From: CAWDMC01 sp963803295
Lineage (GTDB): Bacteria > Acidobacteriota > Terriglobia > UBA7540
NCBI GenBank assembly: GCA_963803295.1
Contig: CAWDMC010000024.1
Location: 372,001-436,000, forward strand
Direction: 5' to 3'
DNA: 64,000 nucleotides
Shown here: in pieces, positions 25,027-35,382 of the stretch
How positions within the stretch are numbered: the stretch's first letter is position 1
Layout of the letters: each line of letters opens with the position of its first letter
Program-made: the position numbers and the translations under genes
Notes under the pieces: generated by a model
What the model saw: the letters and a program-made list of their open reading frames with translations, nothing else
The model's database searches: none
What the model was told of the DNA's origin: nothing

Positions 25027-28000
25027 TCACCAAACAAGCCGGAAAACCGCCTGAATGATTCTTCCGGCACCTGCACCGTTGATCGTTCCCAAGAGCGGGT
25101 TGCTCGAAACGGGTTCCGTCACAGTGGAGTTAGGACCGCCGAAGTTCGCTCTGTTGAAGGCATTGAAGAACTCGGCCCTGAACTGTAGTGTGACCCTCTC
25201 CGTCAACTTAGTATCTTTGATCGCCGAAAGGTCCCAGGTGAAAAAGCCGGGTTGATCGAGGAATCCGTTTCCGGAATTCCCCCAGGTGTTAGCTGGGGCT
25301 ACTGCAAAGCAGCTTGTATCGAACCACTTCTGGATGGTTGGGTTGCTCAGCCTTCCGCTGCAAGTTCGGTTGGGCCGGGCGCCACCAAAAAACTCCGTAT
25401 TGGTATTGCTCAAGCCGATAGCCCCGATCGTAAAGGGAAAACCGGTGTGAGCACTAAGAATTCCAACCGACTCCCAACCACTCACCAGTTTGTTCAGCGC
25501 CCCTGAGGCGGAGCCCAGATAGCGCTGGCCCTTGCCGAAAGGCAGTACGTAAGTGTGACTGAACACAAAGTTGTGCTTGAGGTTGAAATCGGTCCGTTGC
25601 CAACCAAGTCGAACGTCCCACGGCAACATTAAGCTATTTCCCATAGACTGGGAGTCATCCATCGCATTCGAGTAGGTATAGCCCACACGGAAGGTCAGAT
25701 TGTGGCTATACCTCTTCTCCATATCGACCTGGAGCGCATTGTAAGCCGATTGGGCTTCTGATTTATCGTTCAGGATCGCCCCGAGAGTGGGAAACGGGAG
25801 GCGATCGGCGAGAGGCGTAGTGCCCAGATGGGCAACGTTGTACTGAGTTCGAACGAACATGTGGGTGCCACGATTTCCCAGATAGGCCACGGTGAGCAAT
25901 GTCGACCCGGGAAGTTGGTGCTGGACGCTTAGCGTATACTGCTGTAAGTACGGGTCACTCCGGTCGGGATCTGTGGTCAGATTATAGCCCCCTAGAGACG
26001 GGCCTGAAACCCCAAACTGATTCGCAGGACTTATCGGGACATTTGAAGTGCCTGACTGCGAGTACGGGGTTACAACGGGGAAGCCCAGGGCGTTGAAGCT
26101 ATACTCGTCAAATATCAAGGTGTCGAAGAAAATCCCGTAGCTGGCACGGACGGACCATTTGTCTTTTCCGAAGGGCCTCCAAGCCAAGCCGACGCGGGGG
26201 GCAAAATCATGGAAGTTGGTTCTTACGATCGCACGCCCGTTGTGCGGTGTAACAATGGGCTGGCCCGCGATCGTCGTAGGCGACGTCACCTTGGCATACT
26301 CGAAGACGTACGGGGTGTTGGGGGCGAAGCCGGCCCCGGGAACGAAAGCGGACAGGTTATCGTATTTGTCGTGAGGAGGTTGCGACACTTCATAGCGCAG
26401 ACCAGCGTCCACCGTCAGATTCCTGGTTAGCTGGTATTTGTCTTCGACAAATGTCCCCAGATTCCACAACCGGCGATACGGAAGTGAGCTCTTGGTGATG
26501 GCGTTGGCATTCTGGACATATCCCAACAGGAAATCAGCCAAGCCATTCCCGGAATATTGGCCAGTATAGCTAAATGAGCCTGGCTGACCGTTGAATATCG
26601 GGTTGGAGACTTGATAACGAGTGAGATCGCCTCCAAATTGAATGGAGTGCCGTCCTCTCAAATACACAACAGAATCGTTGTAAGCGTAATTGTTGCTGAG
26701 CGAGATGTCACAAAGGAAGCTCGCGTCAGTGCCTCTTATGCCAGTGATACCAAGACTCACGGGGGCCTTACAGGGGGCATAAGTGTTAGCCCCAACCAAG
26801 CCCAATTCCGAGTTAAAGTCTTCACTACCCACGCCCGGTCCAAAGGGCTGGTTTGGCCGGTTGTTCACACGATCATAGCCAAAGTGAAACTCGTTGATTA
26901 CAGCCGGGCTGAAGATATGCGTCCAGGAGATAACTCCGTTTCTGGCATTATAGGGTGACGCAAGCCCGTAAGAGGTGAATGCGGGATTGGTGATGGCCGA
27001 ATTCCCGTACCCAAATCGCACAAAAAAGCTGTTCTTCTCACTTCTGTTGTAATCGATGCGGACGTCGAAGAAATTATCGGTCTGCAATTTGTTACTTTGG
27101 ATACTGCGGTTGATAGTCCCGGCCGGACCCGGTAAGTTGGGGGCCGGAAATACTCTGGGACCCAAGGCGATATACTTCTTGGCAAACGCATCGATTTGAC
27201 CTGGAGGAATAATGTTTCCTGCAAATGGTTGTCCAGTGAAGGCGTCGTGGATGGAGACGTCAGTGATATCCGACAGGTTGCCACCCAGCTCGGCGGCCGT
27301 GGGTACAGATCCGCGAAGTGTATTCCCGACGACATCCCGCACAAACTGTACGTTACCAAAATAGAATAGTTTGTCCTTCTTAATCGCTCCTCCGGCCGCA
27401 CCGCCGAAGTGGTTTTGCCGCAGGGGCGGTAGGTTGACATCAAAAAAGCTGCGAGCGTCTAGGACGTTGTTTCGAAAAGTCTCCCAAGCCACGCCGTGGA
27501 TCTGATTCTTCCCGGAGCGGCTCACAATATTGACTACTCCGGGCCCAGGGTATTTGGCGGAATAGTAGCCACGCTGGATGTTGAATTCGTCAACCATTTC
27601 CAGGGGTAACTGATATCCGATACTGCCGTACTCCGGACTCTTGGTCGGCACTCCGTCTATGAGGTTGGTAGTGAAGAAATCCTGGGAGCCCGAGATGCCG
27701 ACCGCCATATCGCCCCTGCCGCCCGAGAAAGCGCCAGACCAGCTTCCCGGATAATCGACAACAGTCCCCGCCGAAAGCTTCGCCAAGGCTATGAAGCTCC
27801 GGCCCAGAATGGGGAGAGTGGTAATCTCGGTATGCCCTGTAATTGCCCCCAGAGACGGCATGGTCGCATCGACCTTCGCCGCTTGCGAAGTGACCGTCAC
27901 TTGCTGGGTTACGGTGCCAACGCCCATCTGGACGTTTTGGGTATTCGTCTCGTTGACTCGCACGATGAGGTCGGTGACGGTGCTGGTGCTGAAGCCCGTC

Positions 28001-28266
28001 TTCGTTACCGTGAGCTGATAAACGTCCGGCGCCACCAAGGGAAACTCGAAGTTTCCAGTCTGGAGAGACTGAGTCGAGCGTCTCACCCCGGTTGTTGTCG
28101 ATTGGAGTGCAACGTCAGCGCCAGGAATAGCACTCCCTGTTTGGTCCGTTACCATACCAAGAACAGTCCCGGTGCTTGTCTGGGCCACGGCGTCGTTAGC
28201 CACGCAGAACAAAAAGGCACCCGTGCAAAGAACGATCGAAAGGAAAAGACTCTTTCGCCCCCTCAT
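25027..28266 (-). CDS. Oar-like TonB-dependent outer-membrane receptor
   Basis: 1079 residues. The ATG at 28266 is preceded by AGGAGG at 6 bases. A signal peptide is followed by a carboxypeptidase-regulatory-like domain (about 30-115: STGTVLGMVTDQTGSAIPGADVALQ), a plug region (TEITTLPILGRSFIALAKLSAG; GGRGDMAVGISGSQDFF) and a large beta-barrel ending in an aromatic residue (IIQAVFRLVW), as needed for BAM insertion. This is the typical large acidobacterial Oar-like receptor. These import oligosaccharides, peptides or siderophores with TonB energy. The adjacent glycosidase suggests a carbohydrate ligand, which is inference. Confidence 0.93.
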   Translation of the reverse strand: MRGRKSLFLSIVLCTGAFLFCVANDAVAQTSTGTVLGMVTDQTGSAIPGADVALQSTTTGVRRSTQSLQTGNFEFPLVAPDVYQLTVTKTGFSTSTVTDLIVRVNETNTQNVQMGVGTVTQQVTVTSQAAKVDATMPSLGAITGHTEITTLPILGRSFIALAKLSAGTVVDYPGSWSGAFSGGRGDMAVGISGSQDFFTTNLIDGVPTKSPEYGSIGYQLPLEMVDEFNIQRGYYSAKYPGPGVVNIVSRSGKNQIHGVAWETFRNNVLDARSFFDVNLPPLRQNHFGGAAGGAIKKDKLFYFGNVQFVRDVVGNTLRGSVPTAAELGGNLSDITDVSIHDAFTGQPFAGNIIPPGQIDAFAKKYIALGPRVFPAPNLPGPAGTINRSIQSNKLQTDNFFDVRIDYNRSEKNSFFVRFGYGNSAITNPAFTSYGLASPYNARNGVISWTHIFSPAVINEFHFGYDRVNNRPNQPFGPGVGSEDFNSELGLVGANTYAPCKAPVSLGITGIRGTDASFLCDISLSNNYAYNDSVVYLRGRHSIQFGGDLTRYQVSNPIFNGQPGSFSYTGQYSGNGLADFLLGYVQNANAITKSSLPYRRLWNLGTFVEDKYQLTRNLTVDAGLRYEVSQPPHDKYDNLSAFVPGAGFAPNTPYVFEYAKVTSPTTIAGQPIVTPHNGRAIVRTNFHDFAPRVGLAWRPFGKDKWSVRASYGIFFDTLIFDEYSFNALGFPVVTPYSQSGTSNVPISPANQFGVSGPSLGGYNLTTDPDRSDPYLQQYTLSVQHQLPGSTLLTVAYLGNRGTHMFVRTQYNVAHLGTTPLADRLPFPTLGAILNDKSEAQSAYNALQVDMEKRYSHNLTFRVGYTYSNAMDDSQSMGNSLMLPWDVRLGWQRTDFNLKHNFVFSHTYVLPFGKGQRYLGSASGALNKLVSGWESVGILSAHTGFPFTIGAIGLSNTNTEFFGGARPNRTCSGRLSNPTIQKWFDTSCFAVAPANTWGNSGNGFLDQPGFFTWDLSAIKDTKLTERVTLQFRAEFFNAFNRANFGGPNSTVTEPVSSNPLLGTINGAGAGRIIQAVFRLVW

Positions 28267-28870
28267 AAACAACCTCCTGGAAATTTGGAATCGTTACTTA
28301 CCTGCACCTCGGGGTGTGCTTGTGCCCAGGGCAAACTTATAGTGAGGACTCAGCCGATCCTGTAACTGCACTGCCTTAATAAGTTCCTTCACGCAGAAGA
28401 TCCATTGGCTCCGGCTCTCCTCAAAGTTCACCCGCCATGCTATAGGGGAGACAAACCCTCGTGGCTGACCATGACCCGACGCAATAGGCTGCAAATAGAA
28501 ATGCCTCGTTAAACTTGCGCTCACTGATTACCACTCTGTCTGTTCAATGTCAAGGGAAAAGGGACACCTGCAAAAATATATTTCACCGGGGTTAGTAATC
28601 GCCGCAAATTATTTCACCACCAACAAAGGAGAGAATTGCGCGATCCTCCCAATCAAGACGCGAACAGGACCGGGATACCATGCCTACGGGTAGACGTGTC
28701 TACGCGCGGATTGAGTGTATTTTCAGCGTTGCTACGGGCGCCTCTTGCGCGGTGGGATTTCAACTAAAATACGGACGTGGCCGAGTCTTAAATGGAAAGT
28801 GTTTGTTTGACAGGAGTGTAACGCCAATGCGGCGGACTTGCAGTGCCGGGGGTCGGTCTCGGCCTCACAC
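28267..28870. other. intergenic region upstream of TonB receptor
   Basis: About 600 bases without a convincing gene on either strand. An AT-rich block around 28550-28620 has two ATTTCACC motifs and may hold promoter elements for the receptor. Nothing firmer can be said. Confidence 0.4.
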
Positions 28871-29773
28871 TTATTTTTTCCTCTTCTCCACCTGTAGCTG
28901 GCGATAGGCCTCACTACGTGAGAGTTTACGCCTTTTGGCGACGGCCTTGAGCGCTGCCTTCTCGTCGACGTCCTCCTCTTTCATGATCCGCCCGACTTCT
29001 TTCAGCAGGGATTGCTCAATCGCCTGATCCTCCTCCTTCGCCAGGGGTGGAGCGACGAGGACGGTGAACTCGCCCTTGGGCGTCTTCCTCTTCAACTGCT
29101 CGACCACTTCCGACGCCGAGCCCCGGATGAACTCTTCGTACACCTTTGTGACCTCGCGCGCTACAACCACTTCTGGATCGTGAAAGACCTTCTGGACGTC
29201 CACCAGCATATCGGTGATGCGATGCGGCGCCTCATAGAAAACCAAGGTCTTGGTGGCGTCCTTCATCGCTTCCAGAGCTTTCTTGCGAGCCAGTTTCTTG
29301 GGCGGAAGGAACCCGAGAAAACGGAATTGGTGGACGGGCAGACCGGAGGCGGCGAGCGCCGCGATGAACGCCGACGAGCCTGGAATGGGGACGACGGGGA
29401 TATTGTGCCTGATGGCCAGTTTTACCAGCCGGTGGCCGGGATCTGAGATTAGCGGCATCCCTGCGTCGGAGACCAGAGCGATCTGGCTCCCCTGCTCAAG
29501 CTGGATGATGAGCTCGGGCGCGCGCGTCATCTCATTATGCTCGTGGTAGCTCACCAGGTCTTTGCGCACCTGATAATGGGTGAGCAGCTTCTGGGCCCGG
29601 CGTGTATCCTCACAAGCAATGAAGTCGACTTCCTTCAGGATCCGTAATGCCCGGAAAGTCAGATCTTCCAGGTTACCGATAGGCGTTCCCACCAGGTACA
29701 GCCGGCCAGTACCGTCAGATTGCCGCGGTGCGGCCGCCTCAGTGGCTGCGGAGGTTTCGACAAGCTCATTCAT
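28871..29773 (-). CDS. rsmI: 16S rRNA (cytidine(1402)-2'-O)-methyltransferase RsmI
   Basis: 300 residues of the tetrapyrrole-methylase fold: LYLVGTPIGNLEDLTFRAL (SAM site), DFIACEDTRRAQKLL, LVSDAGMPLISDPG and PGSSAFIAALAASGLPVHQF are diagnostic of RsmI. The family catalyses 2'-O-methylation of C1402 in the decoding centre of 16S rRNA. The C-terminal Lys-rich tail (AKRRKLSRSEAYRQLQVEKRKK) is normal for the family. It is divergent from fmdB. Confidence 0.96.
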   Translation of the reverse strand: MNELVETSAATEAAAPRQSDGTGRLYLVGTPIGNLEDLTFRALRILKEVDFIACEDTRRAQKLLTHYQVRKDLVSYHEHNEMTRAPELIIQLEQGSQIALVSDAGMPLISDPGHRLVKLAIRHNIPVVPIPGSSAFIAALAASGLPVHQFRFLGFLPPKKLARKKALEAMKDATKTLVFYEAPHRITDMLVDVQKVFHDPEVVVAREVTKVYEEFIRGSASEVVEQLKRKTPKGEFTVLVAPPLAKEEDQAIEQSLLKEVGRIMKEEDVDEKAALKAVAKRRKLSRSEAYRQLQVEKRKK

Positions 29774-29974
29774 CTGGATGAGTCCCCAAAACTGTTGAGA
29801 TGCATAGCGGTCAGTGTATCAACTTGCCGAGCCCGAAGCAACGCCAGGAAAAACACCGGAATGTTGCCGGAATGTTGAAGGATCCGTCGATGGCTCCAAC
29901 TGCGCTGCGCTCTTCCTTAAACCGATGACCCTCTCACCTCGTGACCTGTTGGCACGCGACATCTGCCGCGAGCT

Positions 29975-30004
29975 TTGCGGCACGACTCGGATAGCTGGTA
30001 TAAT
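29975..30004 (+). promoter_or_regulatory. sigma-70 promoter of fmdB-like gene
   Basis: TTGCGG (29975-29980) and a perfect TATAAT (29999-30004) with 18-base spacing lie 30 bases before the TTG start at 30035. Confidence 0.55.
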
Positions 30005-30034
30005 GGATAAACTTCTCGGACGGGAGGTTCGGTT

Positions 30035-30385
30035 TTGCCCCTTTACGAATACCGCTGCCGCAAGTGCGGCACGCAGATTGAAAGAATCCAGAAGTTCTCC
30101 GATCCGCTGCTGACTATTTGCGAGGAATGTGGCGGCGAGCTCGAACAGATGCTTTCCGCACCCGCCATCCAGTTTAAGGGTAGCGGATGGTATGTGAACG
30201 ATTACGGCAAGTCGGGGTCCACCAAACCAGCCGGCGAACAGGCCGAAAGGGCCGCCGAAAAGGCCAGCGACAACAAGTCTGACGCTGCTAAGAGCGAGAC
30301 CAGTGCGGCCAAGGGCGACGGGTCATCTTCGACGTCTTCGTCCAAGGAAGCCAAGGCGCCCGAGCCCGCACCGGCGAAGAGCTGA
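30035..30385 (+). CDS. FmdB-family zinc-ribbon protein
   Basis: 116 residues from a TTG start preceded by GGGAGG. The first about 60 residues are a FmdB/CxxC_CxxC_SSSS zinc ribbon (PLYEYRCRKCG and CEECGGELEQML, then IQFKGSGWYVNDYG). The rest is a disordered Ala/Lys/Ser-rich tail. The family is widespread and its function is not settled; it is often annotated as a regulatory protein. Confidence 0.88.
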   Translation: MPLYEYRCRKCGTQIERIQKFSDPLLTICEECGGELEQMLSAPAIQFKGSGWYVNDYGKSGSTKPAGEQAERAAEKASDNKSDAAKSETSAAKGDGSSSTSSSKEAKAPEPAPAKS

Positions 30386-30406
30386 TCGCCTCCTGTTCAT
30401 TCCTTA

Positions 30407-30427
30407 GCGAAGGGAGGATTCCCTCGC
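30407..30427. terminator. hairpin between convergent genes
   Basis: GCGA-A-GGGA pairs with TCCC-TCGC around a GGAT loop, 20 bases after the fmdB stop and before the convergent galU end. It could serve both genes, but there is no T-tract. Confidence 0.35.
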
Positions 30428-30530
30428 CGAACGACTGAGGTTCGCCGCGTTCAGAAGAACGTTCCCGCCGTCCTGGCGGAGTAACCTATCACTGGCTCGC
30501 ACCCTGACAAGGCGGCCCCCACAGTCGCCA

Positions 30531-31409
30531 CTACAACTTCAACGACTTCAGATAGCGGCGAAAGGGTTTCCCCAGGTCGCGCCGCTTCAAAGCCATTTCC
30601 ACGGTCGCCTGTAGAAAACCCAGCTTGTCGCCCGCGTCGTAGCGAGTGCCTTCAAATAGGAATCCGTAGATAGGCTCTTTTTCGAGCAGGCGGTGCAGCG
30701 CGTCGGTCAACTGGATCTCACCCCCGCTTCCGCTCTGCGTACTCCGGAGTTCCTTGAAGACAGTCGGCGTGAGGATGTAGCGTCCGATAATCGCAAGGTT
30801 CGATGGCGCCTTTTTGGTGGTGGGCTTCTCCACCATATCGTCAATCCGAAATAATCGGCCGCCCCAGTGGCGGTCGGGAACGGCGGTGCCCCTGATAATG
30901 CCATAGCTCGAAACCGCCGACGGATCCACCTTCTGGATCGCCACTACGCTCCTTCCGTAGCGCTCAAACACTTCCATCATCTGCTTAATGCAGGGGACTC
31001 TCCCGTCGATGATGTCGTCGGAGAGCAGCACGGCGAATGGTTCGTTACCCACGAGATCGCGGGCGGTGAGAATCGCATGTCCGAGCCCCAGTGGATTCTT
31101 CTGGCGGGTATAGACTACCTCCAGGAGACCGGAAACCGATTTAATCAGTCTCAACTGCTCATCTTTACCGCGCTTCGAGAGCATGCTTTCGAGTTCGAAG
31201 GACACGTCGAAGTGATCTTCGATGGCGTTCTTGCCTCGTCCGGTCACGAAGATCACCATCGAAATGCCCGAGGCGGCGACCTCCTCCACGGCGTATTGCA
31301 CAAGGGGTTTGTCCACAATCGGCAGCATTTCTTTCGGTTGTGCTTTCGTGGCCGGAAGGAATCGCGTACCCAGGCCCGCCACAGGCAGTACAGCTTTGCG
31401 CACAGTCAT
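30531..31409 (-). CDS. galU: UTP-glucose-1-phosphate uridylyltransferase
   Basis: 292 residues. The nucleotidyltransferase signature GLGTRFLPATKAQPKEMLPIVDKP opens the protein; SDDIIDG, MVEKP, GEIQLTDAL and the C-terminal GTRYDAGDKLGFLQA match GalU. The ATG at 31409 has GGAGG upstream and replaces an in-frame start at 31442. The enzyme makes UDP-glucose for envelope polysaccharides and trehalose. Confidence 0.95.
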   Translation of the reverse strand: MTVRKAVLPVAGLGTRFLPATKAQPKEMLPIVDKPLVQYAVEEVAASGISMVIFVTGRGKNAIEDHFDVSFELESMLSKRGKDEQLRLIKSVSGLLEVVYTRQKNPLGLGHAILTARDLVGNEPFAVLLSDDIIDGRVPCIKQMMEVFERYGRSVVAIQKVDPSAVSSYGIIRGTAVPDRHWGGRLFRIDDMVEKPTTKKAPSNLAIIGRYILTPTVFKELRSTQSGSGGEIQLTDALHRLLEKEPIYGFLFEGTRYDAGDKLGFLQATVEMALKRRDLGKPFRRYLKSLKL

Positions 31410-31500
31410 CGAGAGCCTCCGGGAATAGTGCCTGAACATCATTATGCTAACATAAACCCTGAGGAGGACTGGAGAAGAGAGTGGTATTGACTTTCGTCAG

Positions 31501-31600
31501 GGTATGCCTTCAGGCATGCCGATTCGGTCAGCGCTTTTAGCCGCCTTCACGGGGGTTCGCGCAGCGGCACGCCTAAGGGGGTCGGCCCCGAAGTCAATCA
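31501..31600. repeat. degenerate triple-hairpin element upstream of tsaD
   Basis: GGTATGCCT-TC-AGGCATGCC (31501-31520) is an almost perfect hairpin. Two weaker ones follow (around GCGCTTTTAGCCGC and GGCACGCCTAAGGGGGTCGGCC). The arrangement resembles an interspersed palindromic repeat that has decayed. Confidence 0.4.
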
Positions 31601-31638
31601 TCCCCATTGGGATCCACAGTCCTTTGCAGGCAGCATAC

Positions 31639-32862
31639 GAAATGTTGGTGCTAGGAATTGAATCAAGCTGTGACGAGACGGCCGCGGCCCTCGTAGTGGA
31701 CGGCACGCGCATTCTCTCGAGCGTGGTGGCTTCCCAAGTTCTAACCCACGCCCGTTACGGCGGCGTGGTGCCGGAACTGGCCTCACGCGAGCACCTGCGC
31801 AAGATCGTCCCCGTGGTGGAGGAGGCCTGCCTGCGCGGCGGCGTCTCTCTACAAAATGTTGATGCGATTGCCGTCACCGAAGGACCCGGGTTGATCGGGT
31901 CCCTGCTGGTCGGCGTAGTGTACGGCAAAGCGGTGGCGCGGGCATTGGGCAAACCGCTGGTCGGCGTCAATCATCTCGAAGGCCACATCCATGCAGTCCT
32001 GCTGGAAACCGCCATCGAGTCAGTCGAAGCTTCAAAGGGAAGCCCTGTCGCCCGCGCGCTTAAGCCTCCCCCCATGTTTCCCAATGTTACCCTGGTGGTT
32101 TCCGGTGGTCACACCAGTCTCTTCCGCGTTGCCACCGTAGAGGAACCGGCCGGATGCCCGCCATTCAGCTATCACCGCCTGGGTCAGACGCGCGATGACG
32201 CGGCCGGCGAAGCCTTCGACAAGGTAGCAAAACTGCTCGGGCTGGGCTATCCGGGTGGACCGCTGATCGACAGCCTGGCACGACACGGCGATCCGGAGGC
32301 GGTGGAGTTCGGCCGCATCAGGATGAAAGGCAACGCGCTTGACTTCAGCTTCTCCGGGGTAAAGACCGCAGTACTCTACCGGGTGCGCGCATCGCCGCTG
32401 GCAGTGGAGGCCGCCGAGCGCGGGGAGTGGCGAACCACACGGCAGAGCGACGGGTCCGGGCCGGTGACTGCAGACGAGATACGATTGCATTGCTCCCAAG
32501 CGACGCTCGACTTGGTGGCGAGTTTCCAGAACGCCGTCGTCACTGACCTGGTAGAGCGCACGTTCGCTGCCGCCGAGGCCGAAGACGCTGGCAGTCAGGC
32601 GATCTGCTCGATTTTTGTCTCAGGTGGCGTGGCCTGCAATTCTCTGCTGCGCGAACGTTTCGCCCAGGCGGGAGTCCGCAGGGGCTTCCCGGTTCGCTTT
32701 CCTTCTCCGGGCCTTTCCACTGACAACGCCGCCATGATCGCCGCCGCCGGATACTTCCGTCTGGTGGCGGGCGAGCGCGCAGGCTTGGACCTCACCGCTC
32801 ACGCCTCATTCCCGCTCGGTGAAAAGAACAGTAAGCAGCAGGCAGTCGGCAGAAAACGTTAA
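31639..32862 (+). CDS. tsaD: tRNA N6-adenosine threonylcarbamoyltransferase TsaD
   Basis: 407 residues from the ATG at 31639, which directly precedes the LGIESSCDETAAALV motif. An upstream in-frame ATG at 31504 would translate a repeat and is rejected. The metal-binding HLEGHIHA and GGHTSL/GEAFDKVAKLLGLGYPGGP motifs are intact. The enzyme transfers threonylcarbamoyl to A37 of ANN-decoding tRNAs. It is longer than the roughly 340-residue norm because of insertions near residues 115-140 and 255-290. Confidence 0.95.
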   Translation, partial: EMLVLGIESSCDETAAALVVDGTRILSSVVASQVLTHARYGGVVPELASREHLRKIVPVVEEACLRGGVSLQNVDAIAVTEGPGLIGSLLVGVVYGKAVARALGKPLVGVNHLEGHIHAVLLETAIESVEASKGSPVARALKPPPMFPNVTLVVSGGHTSLFRVATVEEPAGCPPFSYHRLGQTRDDAAGEAFDKVAKLLGLGYPGGPLIDSLARHGDPEAVEFGRIRMKGNALDFSFSGVKTAVLYRVRASPLAVEAAERGEWRTTRQSDGSGPVTADEIRLHCSQATLDLVASFQNAVVTDLVERTFAAAEAEDAGSQAICSIFVSGGVACNSLLRERFAQAGVRRGFPVRFPSPGLSTDNAAMIAAAGYFRLVAGERAGLDLTAHASFPLGEKNSKQQAVGRKR

Positions 32863-33050
32863 AAAGGGAATAGCAGGCAATGGGCGGTTAGTGAAACGCC
32901 AGAAGCCGATACCTTGGAGTAAGGGGCCCACTGCTGACCGCCCTCTGCTTGCTGTCTATCCCCTCGTCCAGAAGCCTTCTGCCGGCCCCTTCTCCTTACC
33001 GTCTATTCCGCCCTGCCTTCTAATCTCTTGCCTGTGGTAATGTTCACCCG

Positions 33051-35382
33051 GTGACCGCACGTATCCAATCCGATTCACGATTTCCCAGGGCGGCGTTGCT
33101 TCTTATCGGATTCACAGCCGTCGTGGCGCAGATCGTCTTAATGCGCGAACTGATCGTCGTCTTCTGTGGCAACGAGATCTCCCTGGGACTGATCCTTGCC
33201 ACCTGGCTTCTCTGGACCGCTTTGGGCAGCGGAGTGCTGGGCCGCGCGGTACGTCGCGTTCAGAATTCACGCAAGCTCGTGGGCGCGCTGCAAGCGGCCA
33301 TCGGTCTTATATTTCCTGCCACGCTTCTCGTCGTACGAGCGAGCAAGCTCGTCTTCAATCCGATGCCCGGAGAAATCCTGGGGCCGGGCGCCATGCTTCT
33401 GACCTCGCTGGCAATCCTGAGCCCATTCTGCTCGGTCGCGGGACTGCTGTTCGCAGCGGGCAGTCGCGCGTACGCGTGCGAGCGCGGTGGATCCGATGAC
33501 GACGCCACCGGCCACGTCTATCTGCTCGAGGCAGTGGGATCGGGTGTGGGCGGCCTGATTTCGAGCCTCCTGCTGATCCGTTATCTCGGAGTATTCGAGA
33601 TCGCCTCAGTTCTTGCGCTGTTGAACTTCGTCTCAGCGACGATCTTGATGACGAGAGGCCGGTGGCTCAGGCGGGCGGCGCTGGGGATGTTTCTCGGAGC
33701 CTTCCTCTTCCTGGTCTTTCCCCTTCTCGATCACCAGCTGGAAACCGTGTCCCTGGGTTGGCTCTGGCGGGGCTTCCGGGTGGTGGAGACGCGCAATTCC
33801 ATCTATGGGAATCTCGCCGTGGTTCAAACGGAAGCCAGCCGCAGCCTGTTTGAAAACGGCCTTATGGTCTCGACCCTGCCCGACGTTGCCGCAGCCGAAG
33901 AGTCCGTTCATTTCGCTTTGCTTCAGCAGTCTGCGCCCTCAAGCCTATTGATGATCGGTGGCGGCCTGAACGGGAGTATCGCCCAGGCGCTGCAACACTC
34001 AACAATCCGACGCCTCGATTACGTCGATCTCGATCCCGCCATTCCGGATTTGGCGCGCGCGTGGTTCCGGGAAGCATGGGCCCCGGCCGGTTCCGACCCA
34101 CGCGTTCGCACCCACTCCATTGACGGGCGTCTCTTTTTGAAAACAACATTCGAGACATTTGACGTGATCATTGTAAACCTTCCTGATCCCCAAACCGCCC
34201 AGTTGAACCGCTTCTACACCTCCGAGTTTTTCCGGGAGGCAGCGGCGCGGCTGACGTCCATGGGCGTCCTATCTTTTGAGCTAAGGGGCGCTGAAGACTA
34301 CATTAGTTCGGACCTAGCCGATTTTCTGCGCTGCATTCACAAGACACTGCGCGAGGTCTTCCCCGAAGTCACTTTCATTCCCGGCGATCCGGTCCACTTC
34401 TTTGCCTCAAAGCACGCCGGGGTTCTCGCCCGGAGCCCGGCGGAACTTCTGGCACGGCTTCGCGAGCGACGCCTCCGCACCAGCTATGTACGCGAGTACT
34501 ACATCCCTTTCCGGATGGCCCCAGATCGAATGATGGATCTCGATCTCGCGCTTTGGCCGCGTGCCGATACGCCCGTCAATCGTGATTTCGTCCCGATCGC
34601 CTACGCCTTCGACGTGTCACTTTGGAGCAAGCGCTTCAACACGAGTTACCGCCGCGCCTTTGGGGCGATTGCCGGCGTGCGCTTCCCACAAGCGGCGCTC
34701 TGGACTGGCTTGATCATGGCCGGCTTGTCTGGAATCCTCGGCTGCAGGCCGGGGCGGATGCGGCGGCTTCGAACGAGCGCCGGATTGTGTGTTGCCGCCA
34801 CCGGGTTCACCCTTATGGGTCTTGAGGTTCTGATCCTGCTTGGCATTCCAGGCCATCTACGGATACGTCTACCAGCAGTTGGCCATCGTGATTGCGGCCT
34901 TCATGGTGGGAATGGCCGCGGGTAGCTGGCGGGCGCTCAGACGACGGGAGACTCCGCGGGCCGGCGCGATGCAAGCGGGAGACGTGAAGACGGTTGCCTG
35001 GCTGCAGGCGCTCGTAGGGGTTGCATCCCTGCTGCTGTACGCCCTGTTTGCCTGTTTTGCGGGGGTCAAAAACCCGCTAGGGCTCTGGCTGGTAAGCCAG
35101 ATCGCCTTCCCGGTCCTGGCCCTGGTCTGCGGCATCGTGGGAGGATACCAGTTCCCGGTTGCCAGCCGGGTCTTCTTTGGGTTCGAAGAAAAACATCGGA
35201 ATGCCGGCACGCTCTACGCCTTGGACCTCGCCGGGGCCTCGCTGGGAGCGGTGGGCCTGAGCGCCTGGTGGGTTCCTGTGTTCGGATTCCTCCGCACGGC
35301 CGAACTCATTGCGGTGGTGAACCTGGCGCCTGCCGTCCTTGCTGTCCTCGCAACGGTGCGGTGGCGGAAGCATCAGGAATAG
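33051..35382 (+). pseudogene. Multi-pass membrane spermidine-synthase-like protein, frameshifted
   Basis: Frame 1 from the GTG at 33051 codes for an N-terminal membrane domain of six or seven helices (GFTAVVAQIVLMRELIVVFCGNE onward). A spermidine-synthase/methyltransferase-like domain follows (LLMIGGGLNGSIAQALQH, DYVDLDPAI, DVIIVNLPDPQTAQLNRFYT), then a return to membrane. At about 34840 the reading shifts by one base: GLEVLILL continues in the other frame as AFQAIYGYVYQQLAIVIAAFMVGM to a stop at 35382. Together they give a normal-looking fused protein of about 775 residues. The context CTGCTTGGC is not a classic slippery site. Family members have no settled substrate. Confidence 0.8.

Noticed and set aside
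31504..31638. N-terminal extension of TsaD from the ATG at 31504
   Set aside because: It would translate the palindromic repeat; TsaD proteins start within a few residues of the GIESSCDET motif.
34800..34870. Programmed ribosomal frameshift in the spermidine-synthase-like gene
   Set aside because: There is no slippery heptamer, internal Shine-Dalgarno or downstream pseudoknot evident; mutation or consensus error is simpler.
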